Part shown: positions 35,206-43,429 of the stretch, piece after piece | Position numbering within the stretch: position 1 is the stretch's first letter | Layout of the letters: each line of letters begins with the position of its first letter | Assembly (NCBI RefSeq): GCF_022808175.1 | Contig: NZ_JALGBX010000025.1 | Span: 86,998 to 150,997, forward strand | DNA: 64,000 nt | Origin: Streptomyces sp. AP-93 | Lineage (GTDB): Bacteria > Actinomycetota > Actinomycetes > Streptomycetales > Streptomycetaceae | Reading direction: 5' to 3' | Notes under the pieces: model-generated | The model's input: only the letters and a program-made list of their open reading frames with translations | Told to the model about the DNA's origin: nothing | Database searches by the model: none | Translations under genes and position numbers: made by a program

Positions 35206-37780
35206 GGCGGTCGCGCCAGCGGCGGCCCCCGGCCACAGGCGGCTGCGCCGGGACAGCGGCCGACCCCGCATGCTCCTGCGGGCGCCGCCCCACGTGCACC
35301 GTCACGTCCTCCGTGGTCGCCGCCATGACAGAGCCGGCCCCCGACTGCACCCGGCCCCCCGCCCCGGGCGGCTGCGCCGGGACGGAGCCCTCCTGCCGCA
35401 GGGCCGCGGCCACCTCCCGGCAGTCCGCCTCCTTCTGCGACAGACCGACCTCACCGAAGCATTCCGCCGCCCGCTCGAAGGCCCGCACCGCCTCACCCCT
35501 CCGGTGCAGCTGGGCAAGCCCGAGCGCCATCAGCTGGGCGGCCCGGGCCTCGTCGGCCAGTTGTCCCGTGCCCGCGAACAGCTCGTGGGCACGCTCCGCC
35601 GACTCCAAACCCTCCTCCAGCCGCCCGGCCTTCAGGTACAGCAGCCCCAGGTTGCTGAGAACGGGGGCCTGCCGGACGTGGTCGCCGACCTCCCCGAAGA
35701 GGGCGGCCGCTTCCTCCAACCGTACGACCGCTTCCTGTGGGTGCCCCGCGTCCACGAGCGACTTGGCGAGCCAGGTGAGCGACCAGGCCACCCCGTCCCG
35801 GTGACCGAGTTCCCTCCGCAGCGCGAGGGCCCGTTCCGCCACGGCCAGGGACTCCTGACGGTGTCCGAACCGCCACAGCACTATCGCCAGGGAAGTCGAC
35901 CAGGAAGCCTCCCGATGGCGGTCCCCGGTCTCCCGCATCAGCCCGATGGCCTGCCGGAACGCGTCGACGGACTCATCGGCGCGCCCCGTCTGTGAGTGGA
36001 TGTAGGCAAGACGTGCCAGCGGTGGGCCCTGATCGTGCAGGCTCCCCAGCTCGCGGAAGATGCGCAGGGCTTCCTCGCTCGCCTCCCGCGCCTCCTCGAA
36101 CCGGTCCAGTTCGCTGTACGCCTGACCCAGGTCGGCCAGCACCTTGCCCTCGCCCTCCCGAAAGGTCTCGCGGAGTAGGGGGAGCGCCTCCCGGAGCTGC
36201 TCCACTCCCTCCTCCTCTCGCCCCCCGTCGACGAGAGCGGGGCCGTAGTTGGACAGCGCCACACCGAGGATCAACCGGTCGCCGCCCCGGCGCGCGGCCT
36301 CCACCACCTGGCGCGTCATCACGAGGAGCTCCCGTCTGTACCCGTAGATCTTGAAGTACTCGCCCAGGTCCACGGCCATGAGCAGTGCGTCCCTGCACCG
36401 TCCGGTTTCGGCCGCGAAGCCCACGGTGGCCGAGGCCACGAGGCGTTCCGCTTCGAACCAGTGCAGAGCCTCCGTTGCCGAGGAGAAGCCCCGACCGGTT
36501 TGCGGTCTCCCGCCCAAGCCGAGGGCTGCCCGCGCTCCCCCTAGTTCAGCGAGCAGCCGGGCCAGGAAGCGTTCGATCGCCCTCTCCCGGCCGTCCTGCT
36601 GCGCACACTCCTCGCCACGCTCCAGGGCGTAGAGCCGCACCAGGTCGTGCATCCTCCACCGCCCCGAGCCGACCGGCTGCTCCATCAGCAGGCTGGCCCG
36701 TACGAGCGCGGCCAGCGCGGGCCGCAGTCTGGCTGCCGCGGCCGTGAGGTCCTCGAGTTCGCCGTAACCAGTGACCAGGGCGGCGTAGAGCGTGGAGGTG
36801 TCCGGCCCCGGAACCACGGTCAGGAGCCGGAAGATCCGCGCCTGATCGGCCGGAAGCCGGGCGTACGACAGGTCGAAAGCGACCCGGACGCCGACCGGCA
36901 CGTCACCGTCGCCCAAGCCGTCGACGTGCAGCTTCTCCAGCCGACTCCTCGCCTCCGTCAGCTGTCGGGCCAGCTCCGCCGCCGGCAGCCCCGGGTCCCC
37001 CGCCAGCAGCGCGCCCGCCACCGTCAGGGCCAGCGGCAGCCGCCCGCAACGCTCCGCGATCCGCGCCAGCGCCTCCGGTTCCGTGTCCGGGCGCGGGTCC
37101 TGCGGCCGGCTGCGGCGCAGCATGCCCTTGAGCAGCTCAACGGCGGGCCCAGCCGCCAGCTCGTCCAGGCTGATCAGCCGCGGAGTGAATCCCGGCGCGA
37201 GGAGCTGGTGGCGCGAGGTCACCAACAGCCGGTGCGTGGCGTCCGCCGGTACGAGGTCCCGCACCTGGGACACCGATCCGGCGTCGTCCGCCACGATCAG
37301 GACCCGCTGACCGTCCCGGGCCAGTGCGGCCAACCTGGCCCGGTAAAGCGCCACTTGTCCCTCAGGAGACGGCGGCACGTCGGATTCCCCGATCCCGAGG
37401 CAGCGGAGCAGCTCCTGCACTGCCTGCGGCCCGCTCGTGGCGCCGTTCGGGGCGTAGCCGCTCAGCTGGAGGAAGAACACCCGCTCCTCGAACCAGCCGT
37501 ACTCCAGCGCCCGATGGGCCGTCGCGAGGGCCAGCGCGCTCTTGCCTATGCCGGGGAGTCCGGCCACGACCGTCACCGGATCCCCGCCCTTTTCGAGCAG
37601 GTCCGTCAGCTCCTTGACCGCGCCCTCCCGCCCGACGAACGGGGCGGGCGGAGCGGGCAGGCCGGGCGAGGTCGGGGCCGGAGGGGCGGCCCCGGGCGGG
37701 TGGGCGACGTAGTCCCCCGCCACCGTCACCTGCGTGATCCGCGCCTGCCCCTCGGCCCGCGCCCGCTGCTCGGCGCTCAC
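35186..37780 (-). CDS. STAND/NB-ARC ATPase with C-terminal TPR array
   Basis: The 864-residue protein has three parts. Residues 1-45 carry a short motif (EQRARAEGQARITQVT, 4-19) and a Pro-rich linker. Residues ~47-330 are an NB-ARC NTPase with FVGRE, Walker A GLPGIGKS (74-81), Walker B VLIVADD (160-166), LLVTSRH and a winged-helix part (FRLLTVVPG, HDLVRLYALE). Residues ~440-810 are about nine TPRs (for example VLADLGQAYSELDRFEEAREASEEAL). Such proteins act as oligomerising switches in signalling or immunity. No effector domain is fused. Its GTG overlaps the membrane protein gene (GTGA), whose product bears the same N-terminal-type motif twice; the effector may act in trans. Confidence 0.9.
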   Translation of the reverse strand: MSAEQRARAEGQARITQVTVAGDYVAHPPGAAPPAPTSPGLPAPPAPFVGREGAVKELTDLLEKGGDPVTVVAGLPGIGKSALALATAHRALEYGWFEERVFFLQLSGYAPNGATSGPQAVQELLRCLGIGESDVPPSPEGQVALYRARLAALARDGQRVLIVADDAGSVSQVRDLVPADATHRLLVTSRHQLLAPGFTPRLISLDELAAGPAVELLKGMLRRSRPQDPRPDTEPEALARIAERCGRLPLALTVAGALLAGDPGLPAAELARQLTEARSRLEKLHVDGLGDGDVPVGVRVAFDLSYARLPADQARIFRLLTVVPGPDTSTLYAALVTGYGELEDLTAAAARLRPALAALVRASLLMEQPVGSGRWRMHDLVRLYALERGEECAQQDGRERAIERFLARLLAELGGARAALGLGGRPQTGRGFSSATEALHWFEAERLVASATVGFAAETGRCRDALLMAVDLGEYFKIYGYRRELLVMTRQVVEAARRGGDRLILGVALSNYGPALVDGGREEEGVEQLREALPLLRETFREGEGKVLADLGQAYSELDRFEEAREASEEALRIFRELGSLHDQGPPLARLAYIHSQTGRADESVDAFRQAIGLMRETGDRHREASWSTSLAIVLWRFGHRQESLAVAERALALRRELGHRDGVAWSLTWLAKSLVDAGHPQEAVVRLEEAAALFGEVGDHVRQAPVLSNLGLLYLKAGRLEEGLESAERAHELFAGTGQLADEARAAQLMALGLAQLHRRGEAVRAFERAAECFGEVGLSQKEADCREVAAALRQEGSVPAQPPGAGGRVQSGAGSVMAATTEDVTVHVGRRPQEHAGSAAVPAQPPVAGGRRWRDRLRPRPR

Positions 37781-38145
37781 GGAGCCGGGTCCGGGTCCGG
37801 CTGCTCACCGCCGCCGGCGGCCGTCTGCTGGACGCGGGAGTCCCCGTCGGCGCGCGCCCGCTGGTCCACCGGGCCGGAGGCACCGCCGCCGGTCTGCGTG
37901 ACCCGGCTGGTGCCGGAGGCACGGGCCCGCTGCCTCAGGGAGCTCTCCCCGCCGCCGGCCCACCACCCGCCGACCAGCGCACACACCGCGGCCATGGCCC
38001 CGCCGAATCCGGCGGCGGCCGACACCCGGTCGGAGTCCTTCTCCGGCAGCCAGCCGAAGGGGTCCCAGACCCCCAGCCGGAACCCGGCCAGGAAGGCGAT
38101 CCCCGTCCCCCCGACGACCACAACCCACCGCAGCGGACGCGACAT
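37777..38145 (-). CDS. Small two-helix membrane protein with duplicated QRARA motif
   Basis: The 122-residue protein has two membrane helices (WVVVVGGTGIAFLAGF, residues ~7-22; AGFGGAMAAVCALVGGWWAG, ~45-64). A soluble tail contains a 16-residue motif twice: RQRARASGTSRVTQTG (71-86) and DQRARADGDSRVQQTA (94-109). The STAND protein encoded next starts with EQRARAEGQARITQVT. The stop and next start share GTGA. It may be a membrane effector or anchor recruited by motif-motif contact; that is an inference. Confidence 0.75.
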   Translation of the reverse strand: MSRPLRWVVVVGGTGIAFLAGFRLGVWDPFGWLPEKDSDRVSAAAGFGGAMAAVCALVGGWWAGGGESSLRQRARASGTSRVTQTGGGASGPVDQRARADGDSRVQQTAAGGGEQPDPDPAP

Positions 38146-38181
38146 TGATCCCCCTCGGCCGAAATTCTCCGAGAGCCGAAG

Positions 38182-38577
38182 CTAGCAGCCGAGCCCCCGG
38201 AATTCGCACCAGACGACCTTCCCGGGCGCCCGGGGCAGCACCCCCCAGGCATCGGCCAGCGCCCCGACCAGCAGCAGCCCCCGCCCAGCCGTCCGCTCCT
38301 CGATCCGCGACATCCCGGGCCCACTGTCGTGCACCTCGACGCGGACCGTCCCGTCGTACGTGAGCAGCCGCAGCAGGTAGCCCCGCCCGCGCGGGACCCC
38401 GTACCGCAGCGCGTTGGTCGCCAGCTCGCTCACGCAGAGCAACACGTCATCGCGGCGGGAGCCTCGGCCCCACACCTTCAAGGTGTCACGTGTGAAGTGG
38501 CGTGCGGCGCAGACGGTTTGGGGTGAGCGCGAGTAGAGGCGCTCCTGCACCAGGGCGGGTTGAGTATGTAGATTCAC
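38182..38577 (-). CDS. ATP-binding protein, anti-sigma-factor kinase (HATPase_c, RsbW/SpoIIAB-like)
   Basis: The 131-residue GHKL ATPase shows the N box in DDVLLCVSELATNALRYG, and the G1 box in VEVHDSGPGMSRIEERTAGRGLLLVGALADAWGV. Many Streptomyces encode such small RsbW-like ATPases next to XRE/DUF397 genes. It is divergent from such a pair and lies 36 bp upstream of the membrane protein/STAND genes, in the same direction. GTG start. Confidence 0.88.
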   Translation of the reverse strand: MNLHTQPALVQERLYSRSPQTVCAARHFTRDTLKVWGRGSRRDDVLLCVSELATNALRYGVPRGRGYLLRLLTYDGTVRVEVHDSGPGMSRIEERTAGRGLLLVGALADAWGVLPRAPGKVVWCEFRGLGC

Positions 38578-38620
38578 CCGCCGATCGTCGCGTTACGTGA
38601 CTAGCGTGGAGCAGTACGGC

Positions 38621-38648
38621 AACCCGTACTCAGTGATGAGTACGGGTT
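38621..38648. promoter_or_regulatory. Perfect 12+4+12 palindrome upstream of the XRE gene
   Basis: AACCCGTACTCA and TGAGTACGGGTT flank GTGA between the divergent ATPase and XRE starts. It is a strong candidate for the operator bound by the XRE regulator itself. TACGGGTAC repeats follow. Confidence 0.65.
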
Positions 38649-38689
38649 GGTACGGGTACTACGCGGGCGCAGGTGGGGAGTTCACATTC

Positions 38690-39514
38690 ATGCCACCAAG
38701 GAAGCGGGCAAGGCCCAATTCGACGGCGATGCGGATGGTCGGCGAGCAGCTCGCTGTCTGCCGGATCGCCAAAGGACTGACCCAGAAGGAGCTCGGCAAG
38801 CTGGTCGGGCTCCAGGAGGAGAGCATTGCCTCCATCGAGCAGGGCAGGCGGCCACTGATGCCGGACGTGGCCGTCCTGCTGGACCAGGTCCTCGGACTTC
38901 CCGGGGTGTTCGCGGTCGCCGCACACAAGATGCCGCAGATCGACGTGATCCCGCCTTGGGCGGAGCCGCTGATCAACCTGGAACAGAAGGCCGTAGCGCT
39001 GTCCTCGTACGAGAACCAGGTCATCCCGGGCCTGCTCCAGACCGAGGCGTACGCCCAAGCGGTCTTCCGTAGCCGTACCCCTCGTTACACCGACGGCGAG
39101 GTCGCAGATCAGACGGTGGCCCGGCTCGACCGACAAACGACGCTGCGCCGCGAAAAGCCGATGCAAGCCAGCTTCGTCATCTGGGAGCCCGCCCTTGCCT
39201 GCCCACTCGGCGGCCCGGCGGTCCTCCAGGAGCAGCTCCGCCACCTGCTGACCTGCTCCGAATGGGTTGGCGTTTCGATCCAGATCCTGCCAGTGGACCG
39301 CCCCAGCCATCCGGCGCTGGACGGTCCGTTCGTCCTGCTGGAGACCCCGAACTACCAGCACATCGCGTACGTCGAAAGCCAACGAGGCAGCCTGGTCGTC
39401 TCTGACCTGGACGAGGTCAGCATCCTCGCCCAGAGGTATGCCATGCTGCGCACACAGGCCCTCAACCCCGAGGAAACCAGGGACCTGTTGAAACAGCTGC
39501 TAGGAGATCCATGA
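38690..39514 (+). CDS. XRE-family regulator with DUF5753 (WhiJ-like)
   Basis: The 274-residue protein has an XRE helix-turn-helix (residues ~16-70; LAVCRIAKGLTQKELGKLVGLQEESIASIEQGRR) and a DUF5753 domain (YENQVIPGLLQTEAYAQAV, RPSHPALDGPFVLLE, LRTQALNPEETRDLL). I chose ATG 38690 because GGGGAG lies nine bases upstream; the frame is open to 38597, across the palindrome. WhiJ-like proteins work with small DUF397 partners in development and antibiotic control. The stop overlaps the DUF397 start (ATGA). Confidence 0.9.
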   Translation: MPPRKRARPNSTAMRMVGEQLAVCRIAKGLTQKELGKLVGLQEESIASIEQGRRPLMPDVAVLLDQVLGLPGVFAVAAHKMPQIDVIPPWAEPLINLEQKAVALSSYENQVIPGLLQTEAYAQAVFRSRTPRYTDGEVADQTVARLDRQTTLRREKPMQASFVIWEPALACPLGGPAVLQEQLRHLLTCSEWVGVSIQILPVDRPSHPALDGPFVLLETPNYQHIAYVESQRGSLVVSDLDEVSILAQRYAMLRTQALNPEETRDLLKQLLGDP

Positions 39515-39690
39515 GCACCCAACTGACGTGGTTCAAGTCCAGCTACAGCGGCAGCGACGGCGGCAATTGCGTCGAGGTCGCCACCTGCGCGACCCAGGTC
39601 CACGTCCGGGACTCGAAGGTCCCGAACGGACCGGTGCTCGACCTGACCCCCACCGCCTGGGCCACCCTCACGGAGTGGACCGCTCGCTGA
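39511..39690 (+). CDS. DUF397-domain small protein
   Basis: The 59-residue DUF397 protein (TWFKSSYSGSDGGNCVEVA...VHVRDSKVPNGPVL...W) has AGGAG before its ATG. DUF397 proteins pair with XRE/DUF5753 regulators in streptomycetes and probably modulate them, like antitoxin or anti-repressor partners. The 3' end overlaps the convergent TetR gene by 23 bp. Confidence 0.92.
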   Translation: MSTQLTWFKSSYSGSDGGNCVEVATCATQVHVRDSKVPNGPVLDLTPTAWATLTEWTAR

Positions 39691-40438
39691 TCAGCTCCGC
39701 CAAACCGTCCAGCAGGCGGCCCAGCCCGAAGCGGAACTGGAAGTCCGGCTCGTCGGAGCCGGTGAACGCGTCGGACTCCAGCAGCCGGGTCACCGCCGGA
39801 TGGGTGTCCGGGCCGGTGAGCAGCCGCAGCGTGCGTACGTACTGACCGACGACCTTGTCCGGTGAGACGCCGGACTTCACGATGGCGTCCATCATGTCCG
39901 CGGCCATCGTCGCCTCGTTCCGCACGAGGCCGCCGACGAGGATGATCGTCGAAAGCTTCTCGCTCTCCCGCAGGCCGGTCCCGGCCATGGAGGCGAGCCC
40001 GCGGTCCATCCAGGCGAGCTGGTTCGGGGTGGCCGGCGGGGCCGTGATCGGGATGCGCAGGATCCACGGCTTGGTCATGAGGAGCGTGCGCTGTGCGTAC
40101 GCCCAGTGCGACAGGAGCTCCCGCCACCCCCAGCCGTCCGCGTCCGGCGGGAGCGGCGGCGGGGTGCCGACGCCCGCGTCCGACATCAGGATGTAGAGCT
40201 CTTCCTTCGCCGTGACGTACCGGTACAGGGACATCGTCGAGACGCCCAGCTCCTTGGCCACCCGGCCCATGGAGACGGCGTCCGTCCCCTCCGTAGCGGC
40301 GAGCGCCACCGCCGCGTCCACGATCCGCTGAAGGGTCAGGGTGGGGCGCGGGCCCTTGCCGGGGCGTTCGCGCAGACCCCAGGCCATGGCCAGGCTCGCC
40401 GGGAGCCCGGTGCCGTCGTCTTCCGCTTCGTTAGCCAT
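39668..40438 (-). CDS. TetR-family repressor of the adjacent ABC exporter
   Basis: The 256-residue protein has a TetR helix-turn-helix (IVDAAVALAATEGTDAVSMGRVAKELGVSTMSLYRYVTAKEEL) after an N-terminal extension, and a TetR_C_1-like ligand domain. The ATG at 40438 has GGAGG eight bases upstream. It is divergent from a drug-type ABC transporter and probably represses it until the drug binds. Confidence 0.88.
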   Translation of the reverse strand: MANEAEDDGTGLPASLAMAWGLRERPGKGPRPTLTLQRIVDAAVALAATEGTDAVSMGRVAKELGVSTMSLYRYVTAKEELYILMSDAGVGTPPPLPPDADGWGWRELLSHWAYAQRTLLMTKPWILRIPITAPPATPNQLAWMDRGLASMAGTGLRESEKLSTIILVGGLVRNEATMAADMMDAIVKSGVSPDKVVGQYVRTLRLLTGPDTHPAVTRLLESDAFTGSDEPDFQFRFGLGRLLDGLAELISERSTP

Positions 40439-40495
40439 CGCCGCCACCTCCCTCCGTCATGAGTCGTTGACGCACATCCTAGTTCTGTGTATTAC

Positions 40496-40513
40496 TTACG
40501 CAATGGCGCGTAA
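40496..40513. promoter_or_regulatory. Candidate TetR operator
   Basis: TTACGCaatggcGCGTAA sits between the TetR and ABC starts. It is nested in a wider imperfect repeat, TTCTGTGTA ... TACGCAGAA. Confidence 0.55.
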
Positions 40514-40544
40514 CCCATACGCAGAACCTAGAACGGAGACCGGC

Positions 40545-41504
40545 ATGGACGACTTCGGCATCCACGCCACTGCCCTGACCAAGTCCTACGGCGCCCTGCG
40601 CGTCCTCGACGGCATCGACCTCGCCGTCCCGCGCGGCAGCGTCCTCGCGCTCCTCGGCCCCAACGGCGCCGGGAAGACCACCACCGTCCGGATCCTCGCC
40701 ACCCTCACCGAGCCCGACTCCGGCACCGCGCGGGTCGCGGGCCACGACACCGCGTCCGAGCAGGCCCTCGTACGCCGCTCCATCAGCCTCACCGGGCAGT
40801 CCGCGGCCGTCGACGAACTCCAGACCGGCGCCGAGACCCTCCGCATGATGGGCAGGCTCTGCGGACTGCGGCCGCGCGCGGCCCGGGCGCGGGCCGACGA
40901 ACTCCTCGCCCGCTTCGGGCTCGCCGAGGCCGGCGGGCGCACGGCGAAGAGCTACTCGGGCGGCATGCGCCGCCGCCTCGACCTCGCCGCGAGCCTGGTC
41001 GCACGGCCCGAAGTGATCTTCCTGGACGAGCCGACCGCCGGGCTCGACCCGCGCAGCCGCCAGGACCTGTGGGAACTCGTACGGGAACTGCGCGCCGACG
41101 GCACGAGCGTGCTGCTCACCACCCAGTACCTGGAGGAGGCCGACCGGCTCGCCGACCGCGTGGCCGTCCTGGCCGGCGGGCGGATCGCCGCCGAAGGCAC
41201 GCCTTCGGAGCTCAAGTCCCGCGTGGCGGGCCACCGCCTCGACCTGACCCTCGCCAGCCGGGCCGCCTACGAAGCCCTGACCCCGCGCGCGGTCCGCCTC
41301 GCGGCGCAGGACAGCACCTCCCCGGAGGGGCTCACCCTCACGCCGGAGGAGCTCGGCCTCAGCCTGCCCACCGACGGCAGCGCCGCCCACGTCCGGTCCG
41401 TGCTCGACGAACTCGACCCGGACCGCACGGCCGTGGACCGCTTCGCGGTCCGCGGCGCCACCCTCGACGACGTGTTCCTTACCCTGACGGGAGCCGCTCC
41501 GTGA
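40545..41504 (+). CDS. DrrA-type ABC transporter ATP-binding protein
   Basis: The 319-residue ATPase has Walker A GPNGAGKT, signature YSGGMRRR, Walker B VIFLDEPTAGLDP and the switch region LLTTQYLEEADRLAD with Gln, typical of daunorubicin-resistance (DrrA) exporters. Its C-terminal ~100 residues match the DrrA tail (RGATLDDVFLTLTG). It should energise drug or lipid export with the coupled permease; GTGA overlap. I chose ATG 40545 with GGAG upstream. Confidence 0.93.
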   Translation: MDDFGIHATALTKSYGALRVLDGIDLAVPRGSVLALLGPNGAGKTTTVRILATLTEPDSGTARVAGHDTASEQALVRRSISLTGQSAAVDELQTGAETLRMMGRLCGLRPRAARARADELLARFGLAEAGGRTAKSYSGGMRRRLDLAASLVARPEVIFLDEPTAGLDPRSRQDLWELVRELRADGTSVLLTTQYLEEADRLADRVAVLAGGRIAAEGTPSELKSRVAGHRLDLTLASRAAYEALTPRAVRLAAQDSTSPEGLTLTPEELGLSLPTDGSAAHVRSVLDELDPDRTAVDRFAVRGATLDDVFLTLTGAAP

Positions 41505-42316
41505 CCACCTTCGGTACCACGGCCGCACCTACCACCGCCGCACCTACCGCCACCGCGGCCCGCCCCGGCGTCATCGTGGCGGGCTACGCCCTCGCCGGGC
41601 GCAGCCTGCGCATCAGCAGCCGTCAACCGGACGCCCTGATCACGGCGTTGATGCTGCCGGTCATGCTGATGCTCATCTTCGTCTACTTCTTCGGCGGAGC
41701 CATCGACACCGGGACCGCCTACGTGACCTACGTGGTCCCGGGAGCGATGCTGCTCTGCGCGGGCTTCGGCGCGGCGAGCACCGCCGTCAGCGTCGCCACC
41801 GACATGAAGGAAGGCGTGATCGACCGCCTCCGGTCCCTGGACATCGGCGGCGTCCCGATCGTGGCCGGGCACGTCGCGGCCTCGGTCCTGCGCAACCTCG
41901 TGTCCACCGGGCTGGTCCTGGCCGTCGCCCTCGCCATCGGCTTCCGCCCCCAGGCCTCGCTGCGCGGCTACGTGGCCGCGGCCGCGCTCCTGGTCGCGTA
42001 CATCACCGCGATCTCGTGGCTGGCCGCGACGCTCGGGCTGCTCGCCAGCACACCGGAGGCGGCGGGCGGCTTCACCTTTCTGATGATGTTCCTGCCGTAC
42101 CCGTCCAGCGCGTTCGTCCCCATCGACACCATGCCCGGCTGGCTTCACGGCTTCGCAGATCACCAGCCGCTGACCCCGGTGATCGAGTCCCTCCGGGCCC
42201 TGCTCCTGGCCCAGCCGGCGGGCGACGCCCCCTGGGTGGCCCTGGCCTGGTGCGCGGCCATCGGCGCGGTGTCCGTGACCCTGGCGGCCGTCGTCTTCGA
42301 ACGGCGGACGCGGTAG
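41501..42316 (+). CDS. DrrB-type ABC-2 permease
   Basis: The 271-residue integral membrane protein has six helices of the ABC-2 type (ALMLPVMLMLIFVYFFGGAID, VVPGAMLLCAGFGAASTAVS, KEGVIDRLRSLDI, ISWLAATLGLLASTPEAAGG, FVPIDTMPGWL). It forms the channel of the exporter with the upstream ATPase. The Thr/Ala-rich N-terminus is unusual. Confidence 0.93.
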   Translation: MTTFGTTAAPTTAAPTATAARPGVIVAGYALAGRSLRISSRQPDALITALMLPVMLMLIFVYFFGGAIDTGTAYVTYVVPGAMLLCAGFGAASTAVSVATDMKEGVIDRLRSLDIGGVPIVAGHVAASVLRNLVSTGLVLAVALAIGFRPQASLRGYVAAAALLVAYITAISWLAATLGLLASTPEAAGGFTFLMMFLPYPSSAFVPIDTMPGWLHGFADHQPLTPVIESLRALLLAQPAGDAPWVALAWCAAIGAVSVTLAAVVFERRTR

Positions 42317-42335
42317 GCGCGGACGGACACGGGCA

Positions 42336-42366
42336 GGCGCGGTACGCCGTTACGGCGTACCGCGCC
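42336..42366. terminator. Hairpin after the ABC transporter genes
   Basis: GGCGCGGTACGCCGT is followed almost directly by its complement. Just beyond are three TCAGTCACA/TCAGCCGCA-like short repeats (42380-42410). Confidence 0.75.
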
Positions 42367-42407
42367 CGGACCTCGGCACATCAGTCACATCAGTCACATC
42401 AGCCGCA

Positions 42408-42677
42408 TCAGTGCAGCGGGTACGAGTGCCGACCCGTCGCCTCATCGATCTCCGAGTGGGCCTTCTGCAACATCTGGGACGCGATGTCCATGAGCGCGCG
42501 AGCGCCCGCGATCTCTTCCCCGACCCTCAGTTGCTCCGGGTCGGAGGGGTGGCGCATGGCGTAGCCGTGCGCCCGTATCTCGGAGCCGTCCCCGAGTCTG
42601 ACCAGGGCCGCCGCACTGGTGCGGTGGCCCTCCTCGGTGAATTCGAGCTCCACATGCCACCCGACGAGCGTGGACAT
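42408..42677 (-). CDS. DUF1876-family protein
   Basis: The 89-residue protein matches DUF1876 (dsRBD-like fold): WHVELEFTEEGHRTSAAALVRLGDGSEIRAHGYAMRHPSDPEQLRVGEEIAGARAL in its visible blocks. GGAGG lies before the ATG. Function unknown; common in actinobacteria, cytoplasmic. Confidence 0.85.
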   Translation of the reverse strand: MSTLVGWHVELEFTEEGHRTSAAALVRLGDGSEIRAHGYAMRHPSDPEQLRVGEEIAGARALMDIASQMLQKAHSEIDEATGRHSYPLH

Positions 42678-42750
42678 GATCCATCACCTCCAGGGGTCAC
42701 CCTGCTCCCAGGATGCGCCCCACCGCGAGCGCGCGCGAACGGGGGCGCCC

Positions 42751-42780
42751 GGGTCCGGCCGGGTCCGGCCGGGTCCGGCC
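42751..42780 (+). repeat. Three exact 10-bp tandem repeats
   Basis: GGGTCCGGCC occurs three times in a row, 26 bp upstream of the MepB start. A fourth copy is degenerate. Confidence 0.85.
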
Positions 42781-42805
42781 GGCTCCGGGTGACAAGCTGG
42801 GCGTC

Positions 42806-43390
42806 ATGCCGACGCCCCCCGCGCACCCGCCCGGTCCCCACGGTCCCCAGCCCGTCCACGGCGATCTCCTCGCGGCGAAGGCCCTCGTCTACGATCCCTG
42901 CGGATTCACCGTCTCGCAGCCGGTCCCCGAGCCCGAGAGCGCCGAGTACGCCGCCCACGCGTTCACCCTCGACGGGCTCCGCGTCCGGTTCCGCGCGGCC
43001 AGGACGACGCCCACCAAGGCCGGCCAGTTCGTCACCCTCTGGCAAAGGTCCGCCCCGGGCGGGCCCATCCGGCCCTTCGACACCGCCGACCCCGTCGACC
43101 TCTTCGTGGTCGGCTCCCACGAAGGCGACCACTTCGGCCAGTTCGTGTTCTCCCCGGAGGCGCTCCGGCGCCGCGGTGTCGTATCGGCGCAGGGCTCGGG
43201 CGGGAAGCGGGCCTTCCGCGTCTACCCGCCCTGGGTGACCACCACCAACCGCCAGGCCGGCACCGCCCAGGCCTGGCAGCTGGCCCACTTCCTGCACCTG
43301 CCCGCGCCCGCCCCCGCGCACCCGACCCCGCGCCCGGACGGGCCCGTCGACCTGGCCCGCGCCCGGGAGCTCTACCTCTCTCCCGCCTGA
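42806..43390 (+). CDS. MepB-family protein
   Basis: The 194-residue protein resembles MepB: VHGDLLAAKALVYDPCGF, FRAARTTPTKAGQFVTLWQR, DLFVVGSHEGDHFGQFVFSPEAL and GKRAFRVYPPWV. In Staphylococcus mepB belongs to a multidrug efflux operon, but its biochemical role is unknown. It is divergent from DUF1876 and converges on hemB. Confidence 0.82.
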   Translation: MPTPPAHPPGPHGPQPVHGDLLAAKALVYDPCGFTVSQPVPEPESAEYAAHAFTLDGLRVRFRAARTTPTKAGQFVTLWQRSAPGGPIRPFDTADPVDLFVVGSHEGDHFGQFVFSPEALRRRGVVSAQGSGGKRAFRVYPPWVTTTNRQAGTAQAWQLAHFLHLPAPAPAHPTPRPDGPVDLARARELYLSPA

Positions 43391-43429
43391 GCCCGGGACC
43401 GGCCCCCACCCGCCCTCAGCGGCCGGCGG

